Source: Bacillus yapensis
GTDB lineage: Bacteria; Bacillota; Bacilli; Bacillales; Cytobacillaceae
DNA length: 64,000 bases
NCBI RefSeq assembly: GCF_005280205.1
Contig: NZ_SUND01000009.1
Location: 1 to 64,000 of the forward strand
Direction of reading: 5' to 3'
Within the stretch, counting starts at the first letter, position 1; each line of letters opens with the position of its first letter. The notes below the pieces were generated by a model that worked only from the letters and a program-made list of their open reading frames with translations, was not told the DNA's origin and ran no database searches. Position numbers and translations under genes: made by a program. Of this stretch, positions 10,007-18,951 are shown piece after piece.

Positions 10007-10620
10007 CTTACTTCCTCCCGTCTCTTCGCTCGTGCTAAAAAGGTCTGTATTTTTCCTAAATCCTTTTTACCGTTTGTTTCCACTCCACTACTTACATCGA
10101 CCATATATGGATTTGCAATTCCAATTGCTTCCGCAATATTTTCTGGATTTAATCCTCCTGCGAGAATGATTTTCTTACCATTCGATTCGATGCCGGTTAA
10201 TAAGCTCCAGTCAAACTTCACGCCGTTGCCTCCACGATACTTACCCTTTGGGCTATCAAGAAGTACGTAATCACAGCCATATTGATCGATTTTTCCTAAA
10301 TCGGCTATAGTCCCAATGCTTAAAGCTTTTATGACTGGGATGGAGAAAGCCTCACAATCCTCAGGAGATTCATCTCCATGTAATTGCACATCGGTTAAAC
10401 CAGTTTGATTGGCAATTTCCATGATAACTTCTGGTTTTTCGTTTACAAATATCCCTACTTTTAATACATGTTCAGGTAGTTGTTTGATAATTTCCTTAGC
10501 AAGTTCAGGAGTGATTTTTCTTTTACTTTCCGCAAAGACAAAGCCTAGTGCATCTGCCCCGTTCTCGACTGCATAAAGCCCTGCTTCTACATCCATAATT
10601 CCACAAATTTTTACTTTCAT
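10003..10620 (-). CDS. trpF: Phosphoribosylanthranilate isomerase
   Basis: Amadori rearrangement of phosphoribosylanthranilate to CdRP. A 205-residue (beta/alpha)8 barrel with catalytic Cys6 in [16 protein letters not shown] in the middle and the phosphate-binding [10 protein letters not shown] and VDVSSGVE segments. A separate gene, not fused to trpC. It overlaps trpC and trpB by 4 bases. Confidence 0.97.
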   Translation of the reverse strand: MKVKICGIMDVEAGLYAVENGADALGFVFAESKRKITPELAKEIIKQLPEHVLKVGIFVNEKPEVIMEIANQTGLTDVQLHGDESPEDCEAFSIPVIKALSIGTIADLGKIDQYGCDYVLLDSPKGKYRGGNGVKFDWSLLTGIESNGKKIILAGGLNPENIAEAIGIANPYMVDVSSGVETNGKKDLGKIQTFLARAKRREEVR

Positions 10621-11408
10621 CGCTGTGGCACCTCGACTAAGGGAAGCTTCATTGCTTGGATCACATCCCGTGGATTGTCATGTCTCATAAAGGTTTCTCC
10701 GACCAAAATGCCGTTTGCACCTGCATTTATTACGCGCTTTACGTCATCAATCGTTTTAATCCCACTTTCACTGATTAAAAATCGTCCTTCGCTTTTGATT
10801 AATGGCGCTAACCCTTCTGTTACATCTAAATTGACCTCAAAGGTTTTTAGGTTACGATTATTGACACCGACCAAACGATTATTTGTTTTTAAAACCCGTT
10901 CTGCTTCCTCTTCATTGTGAACCTCCATCAGTACCTCCAATTCTTTTTCAATGGCATACTGATAAAGATTGTGTAGATTTTCATCATCCAAAGCTGCGGC
11001 AATCAGAAGGATGATATCTGCTCCAGCTTGCTTCGCTGCATCAATTTGAATGGAATCAATAATAAAGTCCTTGCATAAAATCGGATTTTCAATTGTAGCT
11101 CTTACTGCAGTTAAATCAGTCATTGAGCCTTTAAAAAAGGATTGATCTGTTAACACAGAAACGGCATCAGCACCAGCTTCAACGTACAATTGTGTCTGCA
11201 CACTCGGGTCTATGTCTGGATTGATATCTCCTTTTGATGGTGAGGCCCGTTTAAACTCGGCGATAATGGATAAGTCAGTAGCGCGTTCAAGTTTTTCGAT
11301 AAAAGACCTTCTCTTTTGACTTACAACAGCTGGACGATTTCCCCTTGTCTTCAGCTCTTCTACTTCCTTTTTTTTCACGGCAATAATCTTATCTAAAATC
11401 GTCTCCAT
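10617..11408 (-). CDS. trpC: Indole-3-glycerol phosphate synthase
   Basis: Ring closure and decarboxylation of CdRP to indole-3-glycerol phosphate. A 263-residue barrel with Lys53 in AEFKRASPSKG, the second lysine in LCKDFIID, and the VGVNNRNL and ISESG..GILVGE motifs. RBS GAGGTGATTT precedes the ATG, which follows trpD's stop by one base. Confidence 0.97.
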   Translation of the reverse strand: METILDKIIAVKKKEVEELKTRGNRPAVVSQKRRSFIEKLERATDLSIIAEFKRASPSKGDINPDIDPSVQTQLYVEAGADAVSVLTDQSFFKGSMTDLTAVRATIENPILCKDFIIDSIQIDAAKQAGADIILLIAAALDDENLHNLYQYAIEKELEVLMEVHNEEEAERVLKTNNRLVGVNNRNLKTFEVNLDVTEGLAPLIKSEGRFLISESGIKTIDDVKRVINAGANGILVGETFMRHDNPRDVIQAMKLPLVEVPQR

Positions 11409-12434
11409 TTAAATCACCTCAGCCTTATACACTTTACTTTTCTCCACAAGCCTTTCCAGCTTTTCAAGTGCTGCACCTGAATCAATGCTCTCTACTGCTA
11501 GTCGAACTCCGGCTTCAATCGTTGGAGCAAGACCGTTTGTAAAAATTCCTATACCAGAATTGAGAAGAACCGTATCTCGATAAGCTCCTTTTTCACCTTT
11601 CAAAACTTTTAAGAGGATTTCTGCATTCTCCTTGGAATCTCCACCTCTAATGGCTTCATTTTCGTAAATCGCAAACCCTAATTCTTCTGGATGAAGAACG
11701 CGGTGTTCAATTTCCCCATTGTCTAAAATCGCTAGATGGTTTTCTCCTGCTAGAGATGCTTCGTCCATAAAGCCCGCTCCGTTCAATACCACTGCTCTTT
11801 TTCGACCTAGCGTTTTTAACACTTCAGCAAACATTTCAATTAGGTCTCTACGGTAAATACCAAGAAGCTGTGAATCCAATTCAACTGGGTTTGTTAGAGG
11901 CCCAATTAAATTAAAAACTGTAGGAATCCTTAGATCCTTGCGAACCTTCATGATTCGTTTAATTTTCGGATGAACATATGGTGCAAACAAAAACGTGATG
12001 CCGACTTCTTGAAGTAGCTCAATCGAGACTTCCGGCTGAAAATCCAAATTCACGCCTAAATATTCGAGCACATCTGCACTTCCTGTTTTGCTTGTGATGC
12101 TTCGATTTCCATGCTTTGCAACAGTTGCACCAGCACCTGCCATCACAAAAGCAGAGGTTGTGCTAATATTAAAGCTTTTTGAACCATCTCCACCTGTTCC
12201 GCAGTTGTCGATCACATTAGGAATTTTAGTTTGGAAAGGTAGGGCCTTTTCTCTTAGAGCTTCCACAATACCAACAATTTCTTCAACTGTTTCCCCTTTT
12301 GTTTTCAACCCAACCATAAATGCAGCAATCTCACTATCTGTTGTTTCATCAGAAAAAATTTGCTCCATCGCTTCCTTCATCTCAAACTGTGTCAAAGAGT
12401 CTCTTTCAGATAAACGCTGTAGATAAGCTCTCAT
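11409..12434 (-). CDS. trpD: Anthranilate phosphoribosyltransferase
   Basis: Transfers phosphoribosyl from PRPP to anthranilate. The 341-residue protein has the PRPP loop [15 protein letters not shown] (about 78-92), KHGNRS and the [11 protein letters not shown] segment. It overlaps trpG by 29 bases; its start is fixed by a strong AAAGGAGAAGG RBS inside the end of trpG, so coupling to trpG translation is likely. Confidence 0.97.
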   Translation of the reverse strand: MRAYLQRLSERDSLTQFEMKEAMEQIFSDETTDSEIAAFMVGLKTKGETVEEIVGIVEALREKALPFQTKIPNVIDNCGTGGDGSKSFNISTTSAFVMAGAGATVAKHGNRSITSKTGSADVLEYLGVNLDFQPEVSIELLQEVGITFLFAPYVHPKIKRIMKVRKDLRIPTVFNLIGPLTNPVELDSQLLGIYRRDLIEMFAEVLKTLGRKRAVVLNGAGFMDEASLAGENHLAILDNGEIEHRVLHPEELGFAIYENEAIRGGDSKENAEILLKVLKGEKGAYRDTVLLNSGIGIFTNGLAPTIEAGVRLAVESIDSGAALEKLERLVEKSKVYKAEVI

Positions 12435-13017
12435 TTTCCTTCTCCTTTCGAATCTCTTCTAGAAATTTTCCTAGCAACTGCTTTCCTATTTCAGTTCCGA
12501 CCGATTCAGGGTGAAATTGCAAACCATACAGTGGATAGCTGTTATGTTTAATCGCCATAATTTCGTTGTCATCCTTCGATTCACCGAGCACCTGAAACTC
12601 GTTCCCTAATGTTCCTTTTTCAATCACAAGTGAGTGATATCGCATAATTTCGATTGGCTCTGACAGCTGGTCAAATAAGTCTGTTCCCGTATGTGTCATT
12701 TGCGACCGTTTCCCATGCATAATCATTTTTGCCTTAACCACATTCGCACCAAAGGCAGCTCCGATTGCTTGATGCCCAAGGCAAATGCCAAGAATCGGAA
12801 ATCTCTTGTAAAAGGATTGAATAACCTCTACACATATTCCGGCATGCTCTGGCCTTCCCGGTCCAGGTGACAAGCAAATTGCCTCTGGATTTAAGTTCGA
12901 GATTTCTTCTATTGTGATTTGATCATTGCGCCTCACAACAATTTCCTCGCCTAATTCCCCCAAATACTGATACAAATTAAAGGTAAACGAATCATAGTTA
13001 TCAATTAATAAAATCAT
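12406..13017 (-). CDS. trpG: Anthranilate synthase glutamine amidotransferase subunit (TrpG/PabA)
   Basis: Supplies ammonia from glutamine to TrpE (and possibly PabB). A 203-residue class I amidotransferase with nucleophile Cys79 in [10 protein letters not shown], His169/Glu171 in HPES and [10 protein letters not shown]. It lies within the trp operon, unlike B. subtilis, where the amphibolic pabA/trpG sits in a folate operon. It overlaps trpE by 4 bases. Confidence 0.96.
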   Translation of the reverse strand: MILLIDNYDSFTFNLYQYLGELGEEIVVRRNDQITIEEISNLNPEAICLSPGPGRPEHAGICVEVIQSFYKRFPILGICLGHQAIGAAFGANVVKAKMIMHGKRSQMTHTGTDLFDQLSEPIEIMRYHSLVIEKGTLGNEFQVLGESKDDNEIMAIKHNSYPLYGLQFHPESVGTEIGKQLLGKFLEEIRKEKENESLSTAFI

Positions 13018-14402
13018 TTGTCTTCCTCCAAAAATGCCTTAAGTTTATGAAGAGTTTCCTCGTATTCTTTTTCTGGCACCGAATCATAGACAATCCCTGC
13101 CCCAGCCTGGATATAAACGTCTTCTCCCTTCATGACCATCGTTCTTATCGCGAGAGCAAAATCCATATTTCCATTTGCCGATAAATAGCCAATCGCACCT
13201 GAATAGACGCCTCTTTTTACTTCTTCTAATTCGTTGATGATTTCCATTGCACGTATTTTCGGCGCACCCGAAACGGTTCCTGCTGGCAAACAAGCAATTA
13301 AGGCATCGAGTGGAGTATATTGATTGGTCAGGGTTCCGCTCACCTCTGAAACCAAATGCATGACGTGCTTGTATTTCTCAATCTCCATATATTTATCAAC
13401 CTGTACCGTCCCGAATTCACTCACTCGGCCGATATCATTTCTTCCCAAATCTACAAGCATTTGGTGCTCAGCTAGTTCCTTTTCATCACCTATGAGTTCT
13501 TTTGCCAAGGCTTCATCTTCATCGACTGTTTTTCCCCTTGGTCTCGTACCTGCAATCGGGTTGGTAACGACCTTATTATTTGATGCTTTAATTAAGCTTT
13601 CAGGCGATGCTCCGGCAACAACATAATCTTGAAAATCAAGATAATACATATAAGGAGAAGGATTTTGTATTCGAAGCTTTCGATAAAATGAGAATGGGTC
13701 TCCATCAATCTTTGCTTTCATCCGTTGTGATAAAACGACCTGAAAAATATCACCTTCAACAATGTATTCCTTCGCTTTTTTAACTTTTTCGATAAACTCT
13801 TCTTTTGAGATTGACGCCTCGAAAGAAGAAAGCTTTACTGGTGGTTGTTCCTGATCCGTACCTGTTAAAATCTCTTTTTTCCTTTCTAGAAGGCGGATTT
13901 TCAAATTTTCTACCTCCGTCGTTTCTAATAAAGGAACTCCAACAAGAAAGACCTTTTGCTGCAGATGGTCAAAGACGATGAGCTCTTCAAACATCATAAA
14001 GTGGACATCTGGAAGGGCAAATTCATCTAGTGGAGTATCACCAATCTGTTCATAATGACGAATGACATCATAGCCGACAAATCCAACTGCACCGCCAACT
14101 AAAGGGATAAATTCCGGAATATCCTCTACATTTGGCACAAGCCTTTTTAATACTTCCAGGGGCTTTTCACTGATTACCTCTTCTTGCCCATCTTTTAGAA
14201 CAATCGTTTTTTGCTCAAAACCTTGAATTTCATATGCTGGATTTGCTCCAATGAAGGAATATCTACCAGAAGCCTCATGTTTTAATGAGCTTTCTAAAAG
14301 GAACTTCTTTTTTCCAGAAAGCCTTTGAAAAATCGAAATCGGTGTTAGCGTGTCTCCTTGAAGTTCCTCAATTATCACTTTTCGTTCCTGCAGTTTCGTC
14401 AT
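13014..14402 (-). CDS. trpE: Anthranilate synthase component I
   Basis: Converts chorismate plus ammonia to anthranilate, the committed and feedback-inhibited step. The 462-residue protein has the tryptophan-binding LLES motif (35-38), indicating allosteric inhibition, and the chorismate-site motifs PAGTVSGAPK and GAIGYLS...FALAIRT. It is the first gene of the operon, directly after two T-box leaders. RBS AGAGGAAGGGAG. Confidence 0.97.
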   Translation of the reverse strand: MTKLQERKVIIEELQGDTLTPISIFQRLSGKKKFLLESSLKHEASGRYSFIGANPAYEIQGFEQKTIVLKDGQEEVISEKPLEVLKRLVPNVEDIPEFIPLVGGAVGFVGYDVIRHYEQIGDTPLDEFALPDVHFMMFEELIVFDHLQQKVFLVGVPLLETTEVENLKIRLLERKKEILTGTDQEQPPVKLSSFEASISKEEFIEKVKKAKEYIVEGDIFQVVLSQRMKAKIDGDPFSFYRKLRIQNPSPYMYYLDFQDYVVAGASPESLIKASNNKVVTNPIAGTRPRGKTVDEDEALAKELIGDEKELAEHQMLVDLGRNDIGRVSEFGTVQVDKYMEIEKYKHVMHLVSEVSGTLTNQYTPLDALIACLPAGTVSGAPKIRAMEIINELEEVKRGVYSGAIGYLSANGNMDFALAIRTMVMKGEDVYIQAGAGIVYDSVPEKEYEETLHKLKAFLEEDK

Positions 14403-14429
14403 TTGGACTATACTCCCTTCCTCTTAGAA

Positions 14430-14900
14430 AATAAAAAAGTCCCCTATAAACACAGACCTGTGCTTATAGAGGACGATATTAGTGTACCGTGGTGCCACCT
14501 CAGTTGGAGCAAAAAATGCTCCCTCTTTTCGGATTCAAATAAGAAAAGCGCAAGCGCCTTGCTCATCGCCGTACAAACTGGAGGGGCATCGACTGAGATA
14601 AAGGAAACTTGAATTGCGTGAGCAATTCATAGTTGACTTATCGTAGGGAGATGACCTGAAGTTTGCTAGGCGATAGGCGCTGGAGCTAGACAATTCTCAA
14701 AATAGAGAATTATACTTTCTTATATTAAAATAAATCCTATCCTTTTAACGGTGGAATTCCGTTCAGCCCTACTTAACTTTTCAAGCTGTCTCTCGTAAGC
14801 CCATTCCATGAAATTGATTTTACCGGCTCTCACCATACCCGGCTCTCTTGAAAAATCAGCTTTCCATGTACTCTTCTTACTCGACGATTTACTATATTTA
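14430..14900 (-). promoter_or_regulatory. Second (promoter-distal) tryptophan T-box riboswitch
   Basis: On the minus strand: Stem I beginning near 14885 with GTAAGAAGAGTA, the distal GGGTATGGTG loop, and specifier codon TGG (complement of 14801-14803) in GGAATGGGCTTAC. The conserved T-box GAGGTGGCACCACGG lies at 14487-14502, followed by a terminator stem of about 17 bp and TTTTTT (14430-14474). Uncharged tRNA-Trp should stabilise the antiterminator. A ~150-base foldback repeat sits between Stem I and the T-box sequence, making this leader unusually long. Confidence 0.92.
14541..14693. repeat. Foldback interspersed repeat (MITE-like) inside the second trp T-box
   Basis: About 150 bases with a large imperfect palindrome. 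The left arm starts GAAAAGCGCAAGCGCC...CATCGCC and the right arm ends GGCGATAGGCGCTGGAGCT. Inner arms AAACTGGAGGGGCATC and GATGACCTGAAGTTT pair, and a perfect central hairpin GAATTGC/GCAATTC lies at 14611-14628. The ends (GGCGCTTGCGCTTTTC and TTGTCTAGCTCCAGCGCC) match, from memory, a dispersed intergenic palindromic repeat common in Bacillus-type genomes. No ORF is inside. Confidence 0.65.
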
Positions 14901-14913
14901 ATTTCCGTGAAAT

Positions 14914-15190
14914 ACAAAAAGGGCTTCTCATCCTAGGAAAAGGACGAGAAACCCGTGGTGCCACCTTCATTAGCTAACATTAGCTCACTTTATGGTATCA
15001 AGAGCGTATGCTCTAATACCTGTCTCTTTTAACGATGAGACCGATTCGCCAAAGCCTACTGCAGAAAAAAACTGGTTCGGTTTGGAAGCTCCGAAGCCCA
15101 TTCACTTAAAGTTCAACACTGATTTGCACCAACCATCAGCTCTCTTAAGTATCCTTTTAAGCTACTCTTCTTCATCAACGCCTAATATTA
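14914..15190 (-). promoter_or_regulatory. First (promoter-proximal) tryptophan T-box riboswitch
   Basis: On the minus strand: Stem I with GATGAAGAAGAGTAGC, the canonical GATGGTTGGTGCAAATC distal loop, and specifier codon TGG (complement of 15098-15100) in GTGAATGGGCTTC. The T-box AAGGTGGCACCACGGG is at 14951-14967, and a terminator stem (TTCTCGTCCT/AGGATGAGAA) with CCCTTTTT ends at 14914. No second promoter is evident before the next T-box, so both act on one transcript. Confidence 0.93.
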
Positions 15191-15196
15191 ACTGTA

Positions 15197-15225
15197 ATAC
15201 TAAACAGAATTTTCTCTTAAGTCAA
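15197..15225 (-). promoter_or_regulatory. trp operon SigA promoter
   Basis: TTGACT (complement of 15220-15225), a 17-base spacer and TAGTAT (complement of 15197-15202), about 15 bases upstream of the first T-box leader and directly after the MOSC gene stop. Confidence 0.8.
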
Positions 15226-15243
15226 CCGTATTTCCGAAAAAAA

Positions 15244-15882
15244 TTATTTAATTTTCTCAAGCATATTACCTAATGTATTCTTCCAAACGGTCGCAAGTTC
15301 CTTTATTTGTAGCATTTCTTCAATTGCTTCAACATTTTTACGATCATGAAGCATAATTTGATTTGCTTCTAAAATGGAATATTTTTCTTGGACACGGTCG
15401 ACCAATTTTATAGTCGAATCATCATGGATTACTCCTTCTTCCAAAACCCGAAAAAGATAGCCAGTATAGCATGACTCCATGATACGACTTAGTAAATCGA
15501 CTCCATTGAATTTCGATATTTTTGCACATGGGACCCTTCCCTGAGTCACTTGGATTACAGCTGTTCCAATCTCAAAAGTATCACCAATGTAAATGTCTTT
15601 CTCAAGCATTCCCGTTGTCGTTAAATTTTCACCAAAAGCCGGAAGTGGCAGCTTGATGTTAAATTCTTTTTCCCACTGTTCATAATGTTCATACGGATAC
15701 AGACAGACAGCTCTATCTACTCCTCCATGATATTCAGTACTAGCCACTTGATCATTGTCAAATCCCAATTTATGTAGATTAGCACTCACAACTGGTTTTT
15801 TACCGATACCCGTCTTTTCCGCTTTCCCGTTAAATAGATATTCTTTTGGTTCACCCACATTCAAGGAAATTAATTTTCTCAT
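15244..15882 (-). CDS. MOSC domain-containing protein (YiiM-like)
   Basis: A 212-residue MOSC-domain protein. MOSC domains occur in molybdenum-cofactor sulfurase C-termini and in YiiM-type proteins that detoxify N-hydroxylated purines. Visible features: HGGVDRAVCLYPYEHY (about 55-70), FGENLTTTG (about 83-91), IGDTFEIG and the GRVPCAKISKFNG motif, whose Cys is the conserved MOSC cysteine. The C-terminal ~40 residues form the YiiM helical extension. The trp promoter follows 20 bases after its stop with no terminator between, so read-through into the trp leader is possible. Confidence 0.9.
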   Translation of the reverse strand: MRKLISLNVGEPKEYLFNGKAEKTGIGKKPVVSANLHKLGFDNDQVASTEYHGGVDRAVCLYPYEHYEQWEKEFNIKLPLPAFGENLTTTGMLEKDIYIGDTFEIGTAVIQVTQGRVPCAKISKFNGVDLLSRIMESCYTGYLFRVLEEGVIHDDSTIKLVDRVQEKYSILEANQIMLHDRKNVEAIEEMLQIKELATVWKNTLGNMLEKIK

Positions 15883-16087
15883 CTGTCCTGCCTTCTCTCT
15901 TTGATTAATGTATTCATTTTAATAGAACTATGCAAAAATTGGCAACCTGATTCTTATTCCATAAAAAGTAAATCTTTTTTCAGTTAGATTTTTTGTTTTA
16001 TGTAAATATTAAAGTTGTTAGAACTCCTTTATGCTGTTGGATTTACTCAGAATAACGAAAATATTCGTTAACAAGGGTGGGGCGAAG

Positions 16088-17347
16088 ATGGATTACATTG
16101 AAAACTCTCTTATTAAAAAGAGTGAAACGAGTTCAGCTTCTAATAGATCCGACAAGAAGAAGCTTAATAAGTGGGCAATACTAGCTTTATCTTCCATTCC
16201 TCTTGTTATGACGTTGGGAAATTCCATGCTTATTCCTGTCTTACCTGTCATGGAAGATAAATTGCATATTTCATCCTTTCAATCAAGCATGATTATTACT
16301 GTGTATTCAATTGTTGCTATTGTCCTCATTCCGATAGCAGGATTTTTATCTGACCATGTTGGAAGAAAAAAAGTGATCATTCCAAGTCTAATTATCGCAG
16401 GTATTGGAGGGCTCATTTCTGGATGGGCCGCTTGGAAAATAGACAATCCCTATTGGATAATATTAATAGGTCGGGCTTTACAAGGAATAGGCGCAGCTGG
16501 TGCAGCCCCTATTGTCATGCCATTAGTTGGAGATATGTTTGAAAGTGAGGAAGAAGTAAGCAGCTCTCTTGGTGTTATTGAAACTTCAAATACGTTAGGA
16601 AAAGTCATTAGTCCTATCTTGGGTGCATTCTTGGCAGCATTTGTGTGGTTTATACCTTTTCTTGCTTTTCCTGTCTTTTGCTTAATCTCCATCCTCCTTC
16701 TCGCTTTTTTTGTGCGAAGAGGAAATACAGAATATGAACCTATGCCATTTAAGCAATTTATACATCAAATTAAGGAAATTTTTAGAAACAATCGTCGATG
16801 GCTTTTCGCCATTTTTATTATTGGGATAATCTTGATGTTCGTTCTATTTGGGGTCCTTTTTTATTTATCGGAAACTCTCGAAAGGCATTACGATATTGTC
16901 AATGTAAAAAAAGGACTTTATCTTGCATTTCCACTTGGGGCACTGTGTCTAACCTCTTTGATTTCAGGTAAAGTTATAAAAGAAAATAAGGTGTTAATGA
17001 AATGGATTACTTTTAGCGGTCTTCTCCTCCTGTCCTTATCCATTGTTGCATTAAGCTTTTCCAAGGGGCTCTGGTTTATGATTATCATGTTCTTATTAAG
17101 TGGTATCGGCATTGGTGCAAGTTTGCCATGTCTGGATTCACTTATCACAGAAGGAATCAAAAAGGAACAGCGAGGTACCATCACATCCATTTATCATTCC
17201 ATGCGATTTGTCGGAGTAGCTGCAGGTCCACCTGTTATGGCAATATTAATGTCACATATGGAAGGTGGTTTATTTTATATTTTGAGCGGTATTGGGATAG
17301 TTTCCGTGTTCCTCACCTTACTTGCCATTAAACCCGATCCCAAATAA
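16088..17347 (+). CDS. MFS transporter, probable multidrug efflux (DHA1-like)
   Basis: A twelve-helix major facilitator of 419 residues. It has the loop 2-3 signature GFLSDHVGRKKVIIPS and a helix-5 Pro/Gly segment (ETSNTLGKVISPILGAFLAA) close to the drug:H+ antiporter motif C. The reading frame is open back to 16031, but ATG at 16088 has AAGGGTGGGG just upstream and begins a normal cytoplasmic N-terminus. No regulator is adjacent. The substrate is unknown. Confidence 0.88.
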   Translation: MDYIENSLIKKSETSSASNRSDKKKLNKWAILALSSIPLVMTLGNSMLIPVLPVMEDKLHISSFQSSMIITVYSIVAIVLIPIAGFLSDHVGRKKVIIPSLIIAGIGGLISGWAAWKIDNPYWIILIGRALQGIGAAGAAPIVMPLVGDMFESEEEVSSSLGVIETSNTLGKVISPILGAFLAAFVWFIPFLAFPVFCLISILLLAFFVRRGNTEYEPMPFKQFIHQIKEIFRNNRRWLFAIFIIGIILMFVLFGVLFYLSETLERHYDIVNVKKGLYLAFPLGALCLTSLISGKVIKENKVLMKWITFSGLLLLSLSIVALSFSKGLWFMIIMFLLSGIGIGASLPCLDSLITEGIKKEQRGTITSIYHSMRFVGVAAGPPVMAILMSHMEGGLFYILSGIGIVSVFLTLLAIKPDPK

Positions 17348-17379
17348 AACAAGTCACTCGTAGCTGTGACTTGTTTTAT
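17345..17379. terminator. Bidirectional terminator between MFS and hydrolase genes
   Basis: AAAACAAGTCAC/GTGACTTGTTTT stem; its right arm overlaps the final codons of the convergent hydrolase gene. Confidence 0.85.
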
Positions 17380-18148
17380 TTTTATTTTCATTTTCCTGTT
17401 CGGTTACAAAATCAGTAATATGCTCATTAAAGATTTCCCATTTTTTTGTAGGAATTTGATGTGCTACATGCTTTATTATCGCCAATTGAAAGCTAAGCTT
17501 TTTTTTGAAGATTTTTATATTTTGGGTAGCAAAATCTCTTGATCCGTATAACAGAAATAAAGGAACCTTCAAAAGCTGGAGCCGCTCTACACATGAATAA
17601 TGCAACGATTCTTCATAATATCGAAACCATGTTTTTCGGTCCGTTTTTAACATATGCTCATAAATTTCATCTCTAAGCGACTTATCCCTTGAATGACTCT
17701 GGCTAATAAGTTTAGCAAGCAAGCGGGGAAATTTTTTGACAAAGTACATACCCATTAAATGTTCATATTTCAATGCTACAGATTTTACTTCAGGAAATCC
17801 ACTAGCCAAAATGACGGCTGATGTGTGATCAGGAAAGGACAATGCAAATTCTAAAGCAATAAGACCACCTGATGAGTAACCGCAGACCACCGCTTTTGAA
17901 ATCTGCAAATGCTCTATCAATCCTTTAATTTCTTGAGCGTATCCCATTATGGAGACATCTCTGGATGGACCAATCGAATCTCCATGGCCACTTAAGTCTG
18001 GAAATATCACTCGAAAACGGTCGCTTAATTGGGATTGAAAATGAAAAACCTTTCTACCCATTGCAGGTGGATGAATAAATACAATAGGAATTCCAGTTCC
18101 ATAATCTTCAAAAAAAATCTGAGTTTTTTCAAAGTTAAAAATCGGCAT
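17354..18148 (-). CDS. Alpha/beta fold hydrolase
   Basis: A 264-residue alpha/beta hydrolase. Visible: oxyanion-hole region IHPPAMG (about 25-31), DLSGHGDS (about 51-58), nucleophile elbow GYSSGG (Ser near 91), acid-loop GSRDF and a late catalytic His in KHVAHQIP. No signal peptide, so cytoplasmic. The substrate cannot be assigned; neighbours do not help. Confidence 0.85.
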   Translation of the reverse strand: MPIFNFEKTQIFFEDYGTGIPIVFIHPPAMGRKVFHFQSQLSDRFRVIFPDLSGHGDSIGPSRDVSIMGYAQEIKGLIEHLQISKAVVCGYSSGGLIALEFALSFPDHTSAVILASGFPEVKSVALKYEHLMGMYFVKKFPRLLAKLISQSHSRDKSLRDEIYEHMLKTDRKTWFRYYEESLHYSCVERLQLLKVPLFLLYGSRDFATQNIKIFKKKLSFQLAIIKHVAHQIPTKKWEIFNEHITDFVTEQENENKNKTSHSYE

Positions 18149-18316
18149 GTTTTATCCTTCCTAACATAGATAGACCTATTTCTAATATGAGAAACCGATA
18201 AAATAATCATGCAAAGTTGTCTTTTCAGTTGAAATTTTTGTGAACAAGTAGGAATGTTCACGAACGAAATCGAATATATACAGAGTGGTTTTAATTTTGG
18301 AGAGGAGGTAGAAAGC

Positions 18317-18868
18317 ATGTCTAAAAAAGTACTCATTATTGCAGGCGATGCAGTAGAAGCTTTGGAAATTTATTATCCTTATTTCCGCTGCCTTGAGGAA
18401 GGTTATGAAGTACAGATTGCCGCTCCATCTAAGAAGCAACTACAAACAGTTGTCCACGATTTTATTGGGTGGGACACATATACCGAAAGTAAAGGGTATT
18501 TAATCGAATCCCATCTATCCTTTGAAGAGGTCAATCCGGAAGAATACGATGGCTTAATAATTCCAGGTGGAAGAGCACCGGAATATATCCGCCTTAACGA
18601 AAATGTTCCGAAGATTGTTGCCCACTTTTTTGAAACAAATAAACCAGTTGCGGCAATTTGCCATGCTAGTCTAATTTTAACGACCGTAAGCCAATACCTA
18701 AAAGATCGTGAGTTAACAGCTTATATCGCATGTAAACCAGATGTTGAAGCTACAGGGGCTACATACATTGAAGAGCATTTGCATGTGGAAGGCAATCTTG
18801 TATCAGGTCATGCATGGCCGGACCTTCCCGGATTTATGAGGGAATTCATCAAACAGGTCGGAAAATGA
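18317..18868 (+). CDS. DJ-1/PfpI family protein
   Basis: A 183-residue DJ-1/PfpI-superfamily protein (protease/glyoxalase-type fold) with the GLIIPGGRAPEYIRL motif (about 76-90) and nucleophile elbow AAICHAS (Cys near 115). Its size and the PGGRAPE motif suit the PfpI/YraA branch, associated with general stress and glycation repair. The frame extends to 18254 but ATG 18317 has GAGAGGAGG at ideal distance. Not to be confused with the second DJ-1 paralogue at 19919. Confidence 0.88.
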   Translation: MSKKVLIIAGDAVEALEIYYPYFRCLEEGYEVQIAAPSKKQLQTVVHDFIGWDTYTESKGYLIESHLSFEEVNPEEYDGLIIPGGRAPEYIRLNENVPKIVAHFFETNKPVAAICHASLILTTVSQYLKDRELTAYIACKPDVEATGATYIEEHLHVEGNLVSGHAWPDLPGFMREFIKQVGK

Positions 18869-18890
18869 TTGAAAATTAAGTTATGCAAAT

Positions 18891-18937
18891 AGGCAATTGA
18901 AAGTCATTACACTAAGTCTGCCTTTCAATTGCCTTTA
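18891..18937 (+). terminator. Terminator of the DJ-1/PfpI gene
   Basis: GGCAATTGAAAG/CTTTCAATTGCC, a perfect 12-bp stem with a long loop, followed by TTTAAATTTT. Confidence 0.75.
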
Positions 18938-18951
18938 AATTTTCACAAGAA

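Noticed and set aside
12088-12426. 112-codon plus-strand frame opposite trpD
   Set aside because: Shadow of the well-supported trpD gene.
14720-14917. 65-codon minus-strand frame in the trp leader
   Set aside because: It coincides with Stem I to Stem III of the second T-box; the sequence is explained by the conserved RNA elements and has no RBS.
14403-15190. TRAP (MtrB) binding site as in B. subtilis trp leader
   Set aside because: I see no run of evenly spaced GAG/UAG triplets; two T-boxes explain the leader.
14992-15273. 93-codon plus-strand frame across the trp promoter and first T-box
   Set aside because: Antisense to the T-box, promoter and MOSC gene end; no RBS and no protein-like pattern.
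16031-16087. Upstream ATG extension of the MFS gene
   Set aside because: The 19 extra codons contain the RBS of the better start at 16088.
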